Origin: Arcobacter sp. F155
Lineage (GTDB): Bacteria > Campylobacterota > Campylobacteria > Campylobacterales > Arcobacteraceae
Direction of reading: 5' to 3'
Length of the DNA: 64,000 bases
Assembly (NCBI RefSeq): GCF_004116455.1
Contig: NZ_PDJU01000010.1
Coordinates: 1 to 64,000, forward strand
Positions 29,637 through 38,190 of this stretch are shown here, piece after piece (positions within the stretch are counted from its first letter, which is position 1; every line of letters starts with the position of its first letter). Below the pieces are notes generated by a model. That model saw only the letters and a program-made list of their open reading frames with translations, was not told the DNA's origin and searched no databases. The position numbers and the translations under genes were made by a program.

Positions 29637-30862
29637 TGGAAACTTTCTGGAATAAAATCGGAGATAAATTTTTATCTAAAATAAAAAGAGGTGACTTAGA
29701 AGTTCACTTTAGTAATGGACAAATTAAAACCTATGGTGATAAAACTTATCCAAAAGCAAAACTTATTTTAAACAATGCAAATCTTTTTAAAAGACTTACT
29801 TTTTATGGAGATATCGGTTTTGCAGAAAGCTATATGGATAAAGATTTTGATTGTGAGGATTTAACTTCTTTAATCAAAATTGCTCTTTTAAACTCAAATG
29901 AACTTCAAACAAAAAGTGAAGATGAAAAAGGTTTTAGTCTTTATAATCTATTTCCTTTTTTTAATAAAATCAAACATACTCTTAGAAAAAACTCTAAAAC
30001 AAGAGCACAAAAAAATATTCAAGAACACTATGACTTATCAAATGATTTCTTTAAACTAATGCTTGATGATACGATGATGTACTCTGCTGCTGTTTTTCAA
30101 AATGAAAATGAAGACCTATTTGAAGCTCAAAATAGAAAACTTGATGTTTTAGCAAAGAAACTAAATCTAAAAAAAGGTTCAAAAGTACTTGAAATAGGTT
30201 CTGGCTGGGGAGCTATGGCTATGCACTTAGTAAAAAAGTATGAGTGTGAAGTTACTACTTTAACCCTTTCAAAAGAGCAAAAAAAGCTTTGTGAAGATAG
30301 ATTTAAAGAGCATAAAATAGAAGAATCAATAAATATTATGCTGAAAGACTACAGAGATATGCAAGGACAATTTGATGCAATTATTGCAGTTGAAATGTTT
30401 GAAGCCGTTGGACGTGAGTACTTTGATATCTTCTTTAAAAAGTGTCAAAGCCTATTAAATCCAAGTGGTGTTTTAGTTATGCAAATAATTACAATGCCTG
30501 ACCAAAGGTATAGTTCATATTGCAAAGGAACAGATTTTATTCAAAAGTATATCTTCCCAGGTGGACATCTTCCAAGTGTAGGGAAAATACTTGAAACAAC
30601 AACAAAACATACAAAGCTAAACCTTCTACATATGGAAGAGTTTACAGAACACTATGCAAAAACACTAAATGTTTGGCATCAAAATTTTTTAGATAACCTT
30701 GAAGAAGTGCAAAGACTAGGTTTCGATGAATACTTTATTAGAATGTGGAAGATGTACCTTTGTTATTGTGAAGCAGGTTTTTTAACAAGAAATATCAACC
30801 TTGTACAACTTGTATTTACGAGATATGAAAATATGCATTTAAATGAAGGACTTGTAGCATGA
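29636..30862 (+). CDS. Cyclopropane-fatty-acyl-phospholipid synthase-like methyltransferase
   Basis: A 408-residue SAM-dependent lipid methyltransferase. NIQEHYDLSNDFFKLMLDD, then MMYSAAVF, the SAM motif VLEIGSGWGAMAMHLVK, TLTLSKEQ and AVEMFEAVGREYFDIFF are the Cfa core; FPGGHLPSVG and YAKTLNVWHQNF follow. E. coli Cfa adds a methylene to membrane unsaturated acyl chains; members beside DUF1365 and an FAD oxidoreductase instead are linked to methyl-branched or furan fatty acids. ATG overlaps the DUF1365 stop (TAATG) with AAGGAG upstream. Confidence 0.93.
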   Translation: METFWNKIGDKFLSKIKRGDLEVHFSNGQIKTYGDKTYPKAKLILNNANLFKRLTFYGDIGFAESYMDKDFDCEDLTSLIKIALLNSNELQTKSEDEKGFSLYNLFPFFNKIKHTLRKNSKTRAQKNIQEHYDLSNDFFKLMLDDTMMYSAAVFQNENEDLFEAQNRKLDVLAKKLNLKKGSKVLEIGSGWGAMAMHLVKKYECEVTTLTLSKEQKKLCEDRFKEHKIEESINIMLKDYRDMQGQFDAIIAVEMFEAVGREYFDIFFKKCQSLLNPSGVLVMQIITMPDQRYSSYCKGTDFIQKYIFPGGHLPSVGKILETTTKHTKLNLLHMEEFTEHYAKTLNVWHQNFLDNLEEVQRLGFDEYFIRMWKMYLCYCEAGFLTRNINLVQLVFTRYENMHLNEGLVA

Positions 30863-31416
30863 AAAATTTAACTAGATTTTTTAGCAGTTTTTTTATTGCT
30901 TTAGCAATTTTATTTTTTACAGGATGTAGCAAAATGCAAATAGAAGATTTTAAAAATAAAAGCCCTGAGTTTATTCCACAAGAGTATTTTAATGGAAAAC
31001 TAACTGCCTATGGTTTAGTAAAAGACAGAAGTGGGAAAATCATTAGAACTTTTAAAGGAACACTTATTGGTTCTTGGGATAAAAATGGAGTTGGAACTTT
31101 AGATGAAGAGTTTGTTTATGACGATGGTGAAGAGCTTACAAGAGTTTGGAAACTAGTTCCCACAGGAGATAAAACCTTTGATGCAACAGCAGGAGATATA
31201 GTAGGAACTGCTAAGATGCAAGCTTTAGGAAACACTGTTATGATTGATTATGTAATGAGAGTTCCATACAATGATAGTACTATTGATATTAGTGTAAAAG
31301 ATTGGCTTCACTTACAAGAAGATGGAGTAATCATAAACCACTCAAAAATGAAAAAGTTTGGCTTTACAGTTGGAGAACTTGTAATTACTATAATAAAAGA
31401 TTTTCCTAAAAAGTAA
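30859..31416 (+). CDS. DUF3833 lipoprotein
   Basis: A 185-residue lipoprotein: signal sequence with lipobox FFTGCSKM (Cys about 22). The mature part, FNGKLTAYGLVKDRSGKIIRTFKG and GTLDEEFVYDDGEELTRVWKL, is the DUF3833 pattern, a calycin-like beta barrel. Family members sit at the end of the FAD oxidoreductase/DUF1365/Cfa operon in many Proteobacteria. It overlaps the Cfa gene by four bases and ends the operon. It probably handles lipids at a membrane face, which is inference. Confidence 0.88.
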   Translation: MKNLTRFFSSFFIALAILFFTGCSKMQIEDFKNKSPEFIPQEYFNGKLTAYGLVKDRSGKIIRTFKGTLIGSWDKNGVGTLDEEFVYDDGEELTRVWKLVPTGDKTFDATAGDIVGTAKMQALGNTVMIDYVMRVPYNDSTIDISVKDWLHLQEDGVIINHSKMKKFGFTVGELVITIIKDFPKK

Positions 31417-31488
31417 TTTTTAATAAATATTTTAAATTGCTTTAAAGTCAAACTTCAAGACAATATGCAAAAAAGATGAAGGATTTTT

Positions 31489-32268
31489 ATGAAAGTAGTA
31501 CTTTCAATTGCTGGAAGTGATAGTAGTGGTGGAGCTGGTATTCAAGCTGATTTGAAAACCTTTGAAGCCTTTGATACTTTTGGTTGTAGTGCCCTTACTG
31601 TTTTAACAGCTCAAAACACTCAAGGAGTTACAAATATTCAAGAAATATCTCCTTCATTTGTACAAGAACAGATACAAAGAGTTTTAGAAGATTTTGAAGT
31701 AAGTGCGATAAAAATAGGAATGCTTTTTTCAAATGAAATAATTGATATTGTAAGAGAAACAATTAAAGATTTAGATATTCCTATTGTATTTGACCCTGTA
31801 TTTATCTCTAAAGCTGGTTCAAAACTTCTAAATGATGATGCAATTGAAAACTTAAAAACACTATTTCCATATGTAAATATCATTACTCCAAATCTATATG
31901 AAGCAAAAGCTTTGTTTAATTATGATGTATTAAATGAAAAAGCCATAGAAGAGATTTCTAAACTTCCTTGTAAAGTAGTTATCAAAAATGATATTGTAAA
32001 AAAAGAGAATGAAGATTTTAGTATGGATACTTTCTTTGACAATAATGATAAAAAAGTGTTCTATACAAAACTTATTGAAACTACAAATAATCATGGAACA
32101 GGCTGCAGTTTTTCAAGTGCTATTGCTGCGAATATAGCTTTAGGAAAATCCTTAGAAGAAGCAATTAAAATATCAAAAGAGTTTATATACCAAGCAATTT
32201 TAAATGCACCAAACATAGGTCATGGAAAAGGACCAATTGCACATAAAAAAGGAAAAGAATGTCTGTAA
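31489..32268 (+). CDS. thiD: Hydroxymethylpyrimidine/phosphomethylpyrimidine kinase
   Basis: A 259-residue ribokinase-fold enzyme that phosphorylates HMP and HMP-P in thiamine synthesis. SIAGSDSSGGAGIQADLKTF is the diagnostic N-terminus, ALTVLTAQNTQGV follows, and the anion hole and catalytic Asp are in TNNHGTGCSFSSAIAA. Normal length. A GAAGGA site precedes the ATG. It overlaps thiE by ten bases. No TPP riboswitch was recognised in the 72 bases upstream. Confidence 0.95.
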   Translation: MKVVLSIAGSDSSGGAGIQADLKTFEAFDTFGCSALTVLTAQNTQGVTNIQEISPSFVQEQIQRVLEDFEVSAIKIGMLFSNEIIDIVRETIKDLDIPIVFDPVFISKAGSKLLNDDAIENLKTLFPYVNIITPNLYEAKALFNYDVLNEKAIEEISKLPCKVVIKNDIVKKENEDFSMDTFFDNNDKKVFYTKLIETTNNHGTGCSFSSAIAANIALGKSLEEAIKISKEFIYQAILNAPNIGHGKGPIAHKKGKECL

Positions 32269-32882
32269 ATTTAAATGGTTTATATGTAATTAGTGATGAT
32301 AAACTAACACCTAAAGAGACAATTCTATTTCAAATAGAAAAAGCCTTAATAGGTGGAGCAACAATAGTACAATTAAGAGATAAAATCTCTTCTGATGAAG
32401 AGATAGAAAACCTAACGTTAAAATTGCAAGAACTTTGTAGAAAATACAATGCCTTATTTGTATTAAACGATAGAGTTGAACTTGCAATAAAACTTCAATG
32501 TGATGGTTTACATATTGGAAGAAGTGACCATCATAGAGTTGAAGAAATAAGAAAAGAGTATAAAGGTGTTCTAGGTATTTCTTGTTATGGTGAGCTAAAT
32601 CTTGCTAAAAGCATGGAAGAAAAAAATGTTGACTATGTTGCTTTTGGAGCATTTTTTGCATCTTCAACTAAACCAAATGCAGCTGTTGTAGATAAAGAAG
32701 TTATAGCTAAAGCAAAAGAAGAATTAAGTATTCCTGTTTGTGTTATTGGTGGAATTACAAGTGATAATGTAAAAGAGCTGATAGAAAAAGGAACTGATAT
32801 GGTTGCAGTTATAAGTGACATATGGCAGAGTAAAAATATAGAAGAGAAATGTAAAAGTTTCAAAAAATCTTTTGAAGGATAA
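32259..32882 (+). CDS. thiE: Thiamine phosphate synthase
   Basis: A 207-residue TIM-barrel enzyme joining HMP-PP and the thiazole phosphate to form thiamine phosphate. GLYVISDDKL, VQLRDKISSDEE (diphosphate-binding QLRDK), ALFVLNDRVELAIKLQCDGLHIG and the end VCVIGGITSDNVKELIEKGTDMVAVIS are standard. It is coupled to thiD and followed three bases later by the CbiX-like gene. Confidence 0.95.
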   Translation: MSVNLNGLYVISDDKLTPKETILFQIEKALIGGATIVQLRDKISSDEEIENLTLKLQELCRKYNALFVLNDRVELAIKLQCDGLHIGRSDHHRVEEIRKEYKGVLGISCYGELNLAKSMEEKNVDYVAFGAFFASSTKPNAAVVDKEVIAKAKEELSIPVCVIGGITSDNVKELIEKGTDMVAVISDIWQSKNIEEKCKSFKKSFEG

Positions 32883-32884
32883 TT

Positions 32885-33253
32885 ATGAGAGCGATTATTT
32901 TTGTAGCACATGGAAGTAAAAAAGAAGAATCAAATGAAGAGTTTTTATCTTTAGTTGAAGAACTTTCTCACAAAGATAGATTTTATGGATTAAAAAAAGC
33001 AGCTTTTTTAGAGATTGCAACTCCTGATATAAAAAGTGTTGTAACAGAACTAATAATAAAAGGTGCGAGAGAAGTTGTTCTTTATCCTTATTTTTTAAAC
33101 TCTGGAAAACATGTAACTAGAGATTTACCTAAAATAGTAGAAGAGTTAAAAGAAGAACACAAAAACATTATGTTTAAACTACTTCCTCACTTTGGGCAGT
33201 CAAAAAAGATTCAGGACATAATTATCGAAGACATAAATCCTCTTTCTACATAA
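32885..33253 (+). CDS. CbiX/SirB-like chelatase family protein
   Basis: A 122-residue short chelatase-like protein. AIIFVAHGSKKEESNEEF carries the conserved His of sirohydrochlorin chelatases, and VVLYPYFLNSGKHVTRDLPKIVEEL the second metal-binding region. Its length equals one half of class I chelatases, as in the small CbiX type that inserts cobalt or ferrous iron into sirohydrochlorin as a homodimer. Encoded three bases after thiE. No other sirohaem gene lies in the window. Confidence 0.85.
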   Translation: MRAIIFVAHGSKKEESNEEFLSLVEELSHKDRFYGLKKAAFLEIATPDIKSVVTELIIKGAREVVLYPYFLNSGKHVTRDLPKIVEELKEEHKNIMFKLLPHFGQSKKIQDIIIEDINPLST

Positions 33254-33267
33254 ACTGACATTTTTTT
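33253..33267 (+). repeat. 15-base box AACTGACATTTTTTT, copy 2
   Basis: Starts at the last base of the CbiX-like gene stop and is followed by TACAAA, as in the copy at 27046-27060. A TATAAT-like -10 lies about 40 bases downstream, before the phasin-like gene. Confidence 0.35.
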
Positions 33268-33343
33268 ACTACAAAGATTCTACTTTATCTATTAAAATTC
33301 ATTATAATATATAAACTGCATATTAAAATGTAAAGGAGCAATA

Positions 33344-33610
33344 ATGCTTAAAGAACTAATTTACTCTGGACTTGGAGCTGCTGTTATAGTAAGACAAAAA
33401 GTAGAAGATGAGATTAAAACCTTAGAGAAAAAAGGGAAAATCAAAAAATCTGATGCTAAAGAGTTCCTAAAAACTTTAGAAAAAAAAGGAAAGATTGAAG
33501 ATAAAAGAATCAAAAAACAGATTAAATCTTTAATCAAAGAAGTTATCGACGAGCTTGATTTGGCTACTAAAAAAGACTTAAAAAGATTAAAAGAAGAGCT
33601 TAAAAAATAA
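33344..33610 (+). CDS. Phasin-like coiled-coil protein
   Basis: An 88-residue helical protein. The N-terminal hydrophobic LIYSGLGAAVIVRQKV and the following E-K-K-G-K repeats (LEKKGKIKKSDAKEFL, then LEKKGKIEDKRIKKQI) resemble the short phasin-family (PhaF/PhaI type) proteins where a 'lvkkGkl..eeak...ee' unit recurs. The C-terminal half is coiled coil. No polyhydroxyalkanoate genes are nearby, so the name denotes the fold and not granule binding. AAAGGAG precedes the ATG. Confidence 0.7.
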   Translation: MLKELIYSGLGAAVIVRQKVEDEIKTLEKKGKIKKSDAKEFLKTLEKKGKIEDKRIKKQIKSLIKEVIDELDLATKKDLKRLKEELKK

Positions 33611-33620
33611 AGGAAGTTTT

Positions 33621-34262
33621 ATGCCTGACTTAACAAAGATGAGACAAGAGTACATCTCAAAAGGCTTAGATAGAGAAGATTTAGAAGAAACACCTTTTAA
33701 ACAGTTTGAAAAATGGTTTAGTCAAGCACTTGAAGCTGAACTTATAGAGCCTAATGCATTTACACTAAGTACTGTTGGAACTGATTTAAAACCAACTCAA
33801 AGAACTGTATTACTTAAGATGTATGATGATAAAGGTTTTGTGTTTTTCTCAAACTATAAAAGCAAAAAATCACAACATATTGATGAAAATCCAAATGTCT
33901 CAGCACACTTTGCTTGGTTAGGTCTTGAAAGACAAGTAAGAATAGAAGGAAAAATTGAAAAAATCTCAAAAGCTGCTTCTATGAAATACTTTTTATCTAG
34001 ACCTAAAGGTAGTCAACTAGGAGCTTGGGTTTCACACCAAAGCCAAGTAGTAAACTCAAGAAGTGTTTTAGAATCAAAATTTGATGAAATGAGAAAAAAG
34101 TTTTCAAAAGGAGAGATTCCCTTTCCTTCTTTTTGGGGTGGATACCAAATAGTTCCTACTTACTTTGAGTTTTGGCAAGGTGGATTAAACAGACTTCACG
34201 ATAGATTTGTTTATGAACTAAAAGATGATAATTCTTGGGATATTTATAGATTAGAACCATAA
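33621..34262 (+). CDS. pdxH: Pyridoxamine 5'-phosphate oxidase
   Basis: A 213-residue FMN enzyme that oxidises PNP/PMP to pyridoxal phosphate. MRQEYISKGLDREDLEETPFKQFEKWF, RTVLLKMYDDKGFVFFSNYKSKKSQ and the C-terminal FEFWQGGLNRLHDRFVY with IYRLEP are the PdxH signature. Length is normal. It lies ten bases after the phasin-like gene with AAAGGAAG upstream, and nine bases before the EAL gene. Confidence 0.95.
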   Translation: MPDLTKMRQEYISKGLDREDLEETPFKQFEKWFSQALEAELIEPNAFTLSTVGTDLKPTQRTVLLKMYDDKGFVFFSNYKSKKSQHIDENPNVSAHFAWLGLERQVRIEGKIEKISKAASMKYFLSRPKGSQLGAWVSHQSQVVNSRSVLESKFDEMRKKFSKGEIPFPSFWGGYQIVPTYFEFWQGGLNRLHDRFVYELKDDNSWDIYRLEP

Positions 34263-34271
34263 AGGAAAATT

Positions 34272-35336
34272 ATGCCTTGTAATAGATGTGATATAAAATA
34301 TGAGTTTAGTAATGTTGCTTCTAAAATTTATTTTATAAGTGAATTTGATGAGCTTATAACTAAAGTAAACCTATTTTTAAAGAAATTAAATATTCACTTT
34401 GAAAAAATTGAAAACATAGTCTATATAGATGTAGAAAATACAAAAGAGTTCTTCTATGAAAATATAGATGCTATTGAAACAACTTTTAACTCTTTAGAAT
34501 CAGAAGATATAAAAGTTTTTATTGATTACAACAATGAAGGACTATCATATAAAGCAGTTTTAAATTCAAAACCACTTCAACGATATATAAATATGATTGA
34601 AGATGAAGAGTTCTTTGATGTAATAAAAAATCAATCTTTAACTTCACATTTTCAAGCAATAATTGATGCAAAAACTGACCAGATTTATGGATATGAAACT
34701 TTAGTTAGAGGTGTTAGACCTGATGGAACTTTAATCTACCCAAATGAACTATTTGAAAAGTCTACTAGAAATGATATGAACTTTAATCTTGATAGACTTT
34801 GTAGAGAGAGTTCTTTAAAAACAGCAGCTACAAAAAAAGTCAAACAAAAAGTTTTTATTAACTTTCTTCCTACTTCTATTTATGACCCAGAGTTTTGTTT
34901 AAACTCAACAGTTAAATGGGCAAAACAACTAGAGTTTGATACTTCAAATATTGTTTTTGAAGTAGTTGAAACTGAAAGTATAAAAGATCAAAAACACTTA
35001 AAAAAGATACTTGAATTTTATAGAGAACAAGGCTTTAAAATAGCACTTGATGATGTAGGAGAAGGATACTCTAGTTTAAATATGATTATAGAGTTAAAGC
35101 CTGATATTATAAAAGTAGATAGAAATATCATTTCAAATATCAATAATGATGAACTAAAACGTTCAGTTTATAAAGCTTTGTTTAATCTTGCTAAAGAAAA
35201 TGGTATTGAGATATTAGCTGAAGGAATTGAAACACCTTATGAGTTAAATACAATAAAAGAGATTGGCGTTGATTATATGCAAGGATACTATTTCAATAAA
35301 CCAATGCCAGAACCTATTAGAATGATATATCATTAA
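34272..35336 (+). CDS. EAL-domain protein with variant motifs
   Basis: A 354-residue cytoplasmic protein. The first 110 residues begin with a CNRC pair (PCNRCDIKYEF) and have no recognised domain; the EAL domain (about 115-350) shows YETLVRG in place of EAL, INFLPTSIYDPEFC, EVVETES, DDVGEGYSS (variant of DDFGTGYS) and YMQGYYFNKP. This branch, shared with BLUF-EAL anti-repressor-like proteins, may be catalytically weak and act by protein contact. The stop runs directly into the ribosome binding site of the UbiB-like gene. Confidence 0.88.
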   Translation: MPCNRCDIKYEFSNVASKIYFISEFDELITKVNLFLKKLNIHFEKIENIVYIDVENTKEFFYENIDAIETTFNSLESEDIKVFIDYNNEGLSYKAVLNSKPLQRYINMIEDEEFFDVIKNQSLTSHFQAIIDAKTDQIYGYETLVRGVRPDGTLIYPNELFEKSTRNDMNFNLDRLCRESSLKTAATKKVKQKVFINFLPTSIYDPEFCLNSTVKWAKQLEFDTSNIVFEVVETESIKDQKHLKKILEFYREQGFKIALDDVGEGYSSLNMIIELKPDIIKVDRNIISNINNDELKRSVYKALFNLAKENGIEILAEGIETPYELNTIKEIGVDYMQGYYFNKPMPEPIRMIYH

Positions 35337-35347
35337 AAGGATTTATT

Positions 35348-36886
35348 ATTAAATTTTATTCACCACTTAGAGTTTATAGGGTTTTTATATTTTTACTAAC
35401 AGTTTATTTAGTTATAAAAAGAAAAGATAGCTTTTTATTTATTAAACCACTTAAACCTAAAAAGTTAAAACATACAATTGTTAAACTAGGGGCTTCATTT
35501 ATAAAACTTGCTCAAGTTCTTGCTACTAGGTCTGATTTTTTTAATGAAGAGTATTTAGAAGAGCTTAAAAATCTTCATGACCAAATTCCTCCTATGAAGG
35601 AAAAAGATTTTGAAGAGATTTATAATATTGCTTTTGAAGAAAAGCAAATTTTTAAAGAGTTTGATAAAGAACCAATTGCTTCTGCTTCTATTGGACAAGT
35701 TCATAAAGCAATCCTAAAAAACGATAAGAAAGTAGCAGTAAAACTAAGACGTAAAGGAATAAAAAAGCAAGTCTTAGCTGATATAAAAATCATAAATATT
35801 TTTAATTCATTATTTAAACCTCTATTTTCAAGTTATACAAAAAACTCTATTGAAGCAGTAATCTCAGAGTTTTCAAAAATGATTGTTGAGGAAGTTAGTT
35901 TAAATCAAGAACTACAAAACCTAAAAAACTTCAAAAAAGTATATAAAAAACAAAAGGTGAAATTTCCAAAAGCATATAAAAAGTACTCTTGTGATGATGC
36001 TTTAGTTATGAGTTTTGAAGAAGGTTTTAGATTTGATGATAAAGAGAATATCTTTAAACATAAAATTGATTTTAAAAAGATTATCTCAAATCTAGTAGAC
36101 TTTTACACAACTCAAATGCTTATAAATGGATATTTCCATGCAGACCCACATCCAGGAAATCTACTTGTAAACAAAAAAGGTGAGCTTATTTTACTTGACT
36201 TTGGTATGGTAAAAACAGTTCCAAATGATAAAAGAGTTGCAATAATTGAGCTTATAAAAGCTGCAAATGAACAAGATTATGAAACATATATAAATGCAAG
36301 TAAAAGACTTGGAACAATAGCTTATGAAGCACCTATAGGTGAACTAACTGAATTTACTTCAAAGATGTTTGATATTTTCTCAAATGATAATCTTGATAGT
36401 GAGTCAATGCAAAAATTAGCTTTTGAAGTATTAGAAAGTACTAGAGATTTACCATTTAAACTTCCTAGTGATGCTATTTATATTCTTAGAGTTAGTGCTA
36501 TTGTAGAAGGTCTTGGAACAACATATATTGAAAACTTCAATGGTGTAAAAGATATCTTACCAATTTTACAAAAAAATCTTCCAAAAGCTCTTGGTGCAAA
36601 AGAATCGATAAGTGAAACTATTATTGAAGAAGTAAAAGATTTACCTTTTATTGTAAAAGATTTTAAGACAATGATAAAAAGAGCGAGTGAAGGGAATCTT
36701 GAAGTAGAACTTTCAAGAAATCAACTTGAATATCTTCAAGAATCAAGTAAAAAGCAAATCAAAGCTTATGGTGTCTCTTTTGCTTTCTTTTTTGCTGCAA
36801 TCTTTTATTTACTTTATGGTTTTGAACCAAAAGAAGTTTCATTAGCTCTTTTTGCATTTGGATTTATAAGGATTTTATACAAATGA
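35348..36886 (+). CDS. UbiB/ABC1 atypical kinase with probable ATT start
   Basis: A 512-residue member of the UbiB/ADCK family, needed for quinone synthesis or membrane lipid export. Homologous sequence extends 82 codons upstream of the first ATG (35594): KLGASFIKLAQVLATRSD is the KxGQ region, here KLAQ. No ATG, GTG or TTG lies in frame between the stop at 35318 and 35594. AAAAGGA at 35335-35341 is six bases before ATT 35348, which I take as the start. Later motifs are ASASIGQVHKA, VAVKLRR (ATP Lys), FHADPHPGNLLV and LLDFGMV, with a C-terminal hydrophobic helix. The start codon is inference; loss of start is the alternative. Confidence 0.8.
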   Translation: MKFYSPLRVYRVFIFLLTVYLVIKRKDSFLFIKPLKPKKLKHTIVKLGASFIKLAQVLATRSDFFNEEYLEELKNLHDQIPPMKEKDFEEIYNIAFEEKQIFKEFDKEPIASASIGQVHKAILKNDKKVAVKLRRKGIKKQVLADIKIINIFNSLFKPLFSSYTKNSIEAVISEFSKMIVEEVSLNQELQNLKNFKKVYKKQKVKFPKAYKKYSCDDALVMSFEEGFRFDDKENIFKHKIDFKKIISNLVDFYTTQMLINGYFHADPHPGNLLVNKKGELILLDFGMVKTVPNDKRVAIIELIKAANEQDYETYINASKRLGTIAYEAPIGELTEFTSKMFDIFSNDNLDSESMQKLAFEVLESTRDLPFKLPSDAIYILRVSAIVEGLGTTYIENFNGVKDILPILQKNLPKALGAKESISETIIEEVKDLPFIVKDFKTMIKRASEGNLEVELSRNQLEYLQESSKKQIKAYGVSFAFFFAAIFYLLYGFEPKEVSLALFAFGFIRILYK

Positions 36887-37128
36887 AAAATATTGAGTTA
36901 AATATAGAAGATAAAAACCGTTTAATACAAATGGCTTGGCAAGATAGAACTACTTTTGATGGAATAAGAAAAGAGTTTAATCTTACAGAGAATCAAGTAA
37001 AAAATCTCATGCGTGAACTTATTTCACCACAAGCATATAAAAGATGGAGAAAAAGAGTTCAAGGAAGAGTAACAAAACACGAAAAAAAAGTTGATTTTAA
37101 ACCAATTAGATTTAAAGGACCATGGTAA
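36883..37128 (+). CDS. TIGR03643/DUF2805 family small protein
   Basis: An 81-residue basic protein. MAWQDRTTFDGIRKEFNLTENQVKNLMRE and PQAYKRWRKRVQGR are the conserved core of the TIGR03643 (DUF2805) family, a helix-turn-helix-like small protein often found with photolyase, cryptochrome or related UV/light-response genes. It overlaps the UbiB-like gene by four bases and shares one base with the UV-endonuclease start (TAATG). The context supports a photodamage link. Confidence 0.88.
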   Translation: MKNIELNIEDKNRLIQMAWQDRTTFDGIRKEFNLTENQVKNLMRELISPQAYKRWRKRVQGRVTKHEKKVDFKPIRFKGPW

Positions 37129-37985
37129 TGTATAGATTTGGATTTTTTTGTTCAAAAAGTGATAATAGCTTATCAACAAATAGAACTATGAATTTAAACA
37201 ACCTAAACTATGAAAATGTTGAAAAAAAAGTAAAACAAAATGCTAAAGAGCTAATTGATTTACTAGAGTACTCTAAATCCCAAGACTACCCTATTTTTAG
37301 ACTGGGAAACTCTTTTGTTCCTTTTATTTCTCACAAACTATTTGATATGGCTTGGCTTGATAAACTAGCACCTATTTTTGATGAGACAAAAGAGAGATTA
37401 AAAGATTTTGATATAAGAATTACAATACACCCTGGACAATATACAGTTTTAAACTCTCCAAAAGAGAATGTTATAGAAAACTCATTAAGGGAGTTAGAGA
37501 TGTTCTTTTGGCTATTTGATAGGCTAGGAATTGATGAAAATGGAACAGTTTTAATTCATGGTGGTGGAGCCTATGGAGATAAAGAAACTGCATTAGAAAG
37601 ACTTATTGAAACTATAAAAAAAGAGAGTTGGTTAAAACAAAGACTTGCTTTAGAAAATGATGAGAGAGTTTATACAGCTGAGGAAATCCTTGGAGTATGT
37701 CAAGCAACAGAAATACCAATGGTTTTTGATATATATCATCACAGTCTAAACTTAAGTGAATTTAACCCACAAGATATACTAAAAACATGGGGAAACAGAA
37801 GACCTAAAGTTCATCTTTCTTCTAAAGGTGATGGAAAGTTTGGAAATCATGCTGACTATATTGAAGCAAAGGACTTCTTTGAGCTTGAAAAGATGTTTCA
37901 AAATGATACTAAAAATATAGATATTATGGTTGAAGCAAAGAAAAAAGAGCTTGCAATACAAAGACTAAGAGATGATATAAAGTAA
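37128..37985 (+). CDS. uvsE: UV-damage endonuclease UvdE/UvsE
   Basis: A 285-residue TIM-barrel metal-dependent endonuclease that nicks DNA 5' of UV photoproducts and starts alternative excision repair. RFGFFCSKSDNSLSTNRT, RLGNSFVPFISH, ITIHPGQYTVLNSP, VLIHGGGAYGDKETALER, LALENDERVYT and MVFDIYHHSLN carry the metal-binding His, Glu and Asp residues. ATG 37128 overlaps the upstream stop and is eight bases after AAAGGA; ATG 37122 is too close to it. Length is normal. Confidence 0.92.
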   Translation: MYRFGFFCSKSDNSLSTNRTMNLNNLNYENVEKKVKQNAKELIDLLEYSKSQDYPIFRLGNSFVPFISHKLFDMAWLDKLAPIFDETKERLKDFDIRITIHPGQYTVLNSPKENVIENSLRELEMFFWLFDRLGIDENGTVLIHGGGAYGDKETALERLIETIKKESWLKQRLALENDERVYTAEEILGVCQATEIPMVFDIYHHSLNLSEFNPQDILKTWGNRRPKVHLSSKGDGKFGNHADYIEAKDFFELEKMFQNDTKNIDIMVEAKKKELAIQRLRDDIK

Positions 37986-38090
37986 TAAAGTTTTTAATTA
38001 TTTAAATTCTCAATCTTTACAATTCCACGTTATTTATAAGTTATAAAATATTAATAGTAAAACTCAAATAGTAGCTAAGAAAATTATTAC

Positions 38091-38149
38091 CAAGAAAATG
38101 TCAAGAAAAAATGTATAAATATCTTGACATTTAATTTGTATAATTTGAC
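38091..38149. promoter_or_regulatory. nhaA promoter repeats (TGTCAAG boxes)
   Basis: AAATGTCAAGA (38096-38106) and TCTTGACATTT (38122-38132) are a perfect 11-base inverted repeat. Adjacent tandem CAAGAAAATGT-like units begin at 38091 and 38102, an 11-base step, and another TTTGACA follows near 38143. The same TGTCAAG box occurs as an 11-base direct repeat at 41620-41639. The region 37986-38190 has no gene. Confidence 0.55.
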
Positions 38150-38190
38150 ACTTTACAAATAAAAATAGTTAAAAATTACTAGGAGTTTGA

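Noticed and set aside
31417-31488. Possible TPP riboswitch before thiD
   Set aside because: Only 72 bases, with no recognisable CUGAGA or ACCUGA-type conserved elements.
35594-35596. ATG as the start of the UbiB-like protein
   Set aside because: Conserved UbiB motifs are encoded upstream in the same frame, so starting here would remove the KxGQ region.
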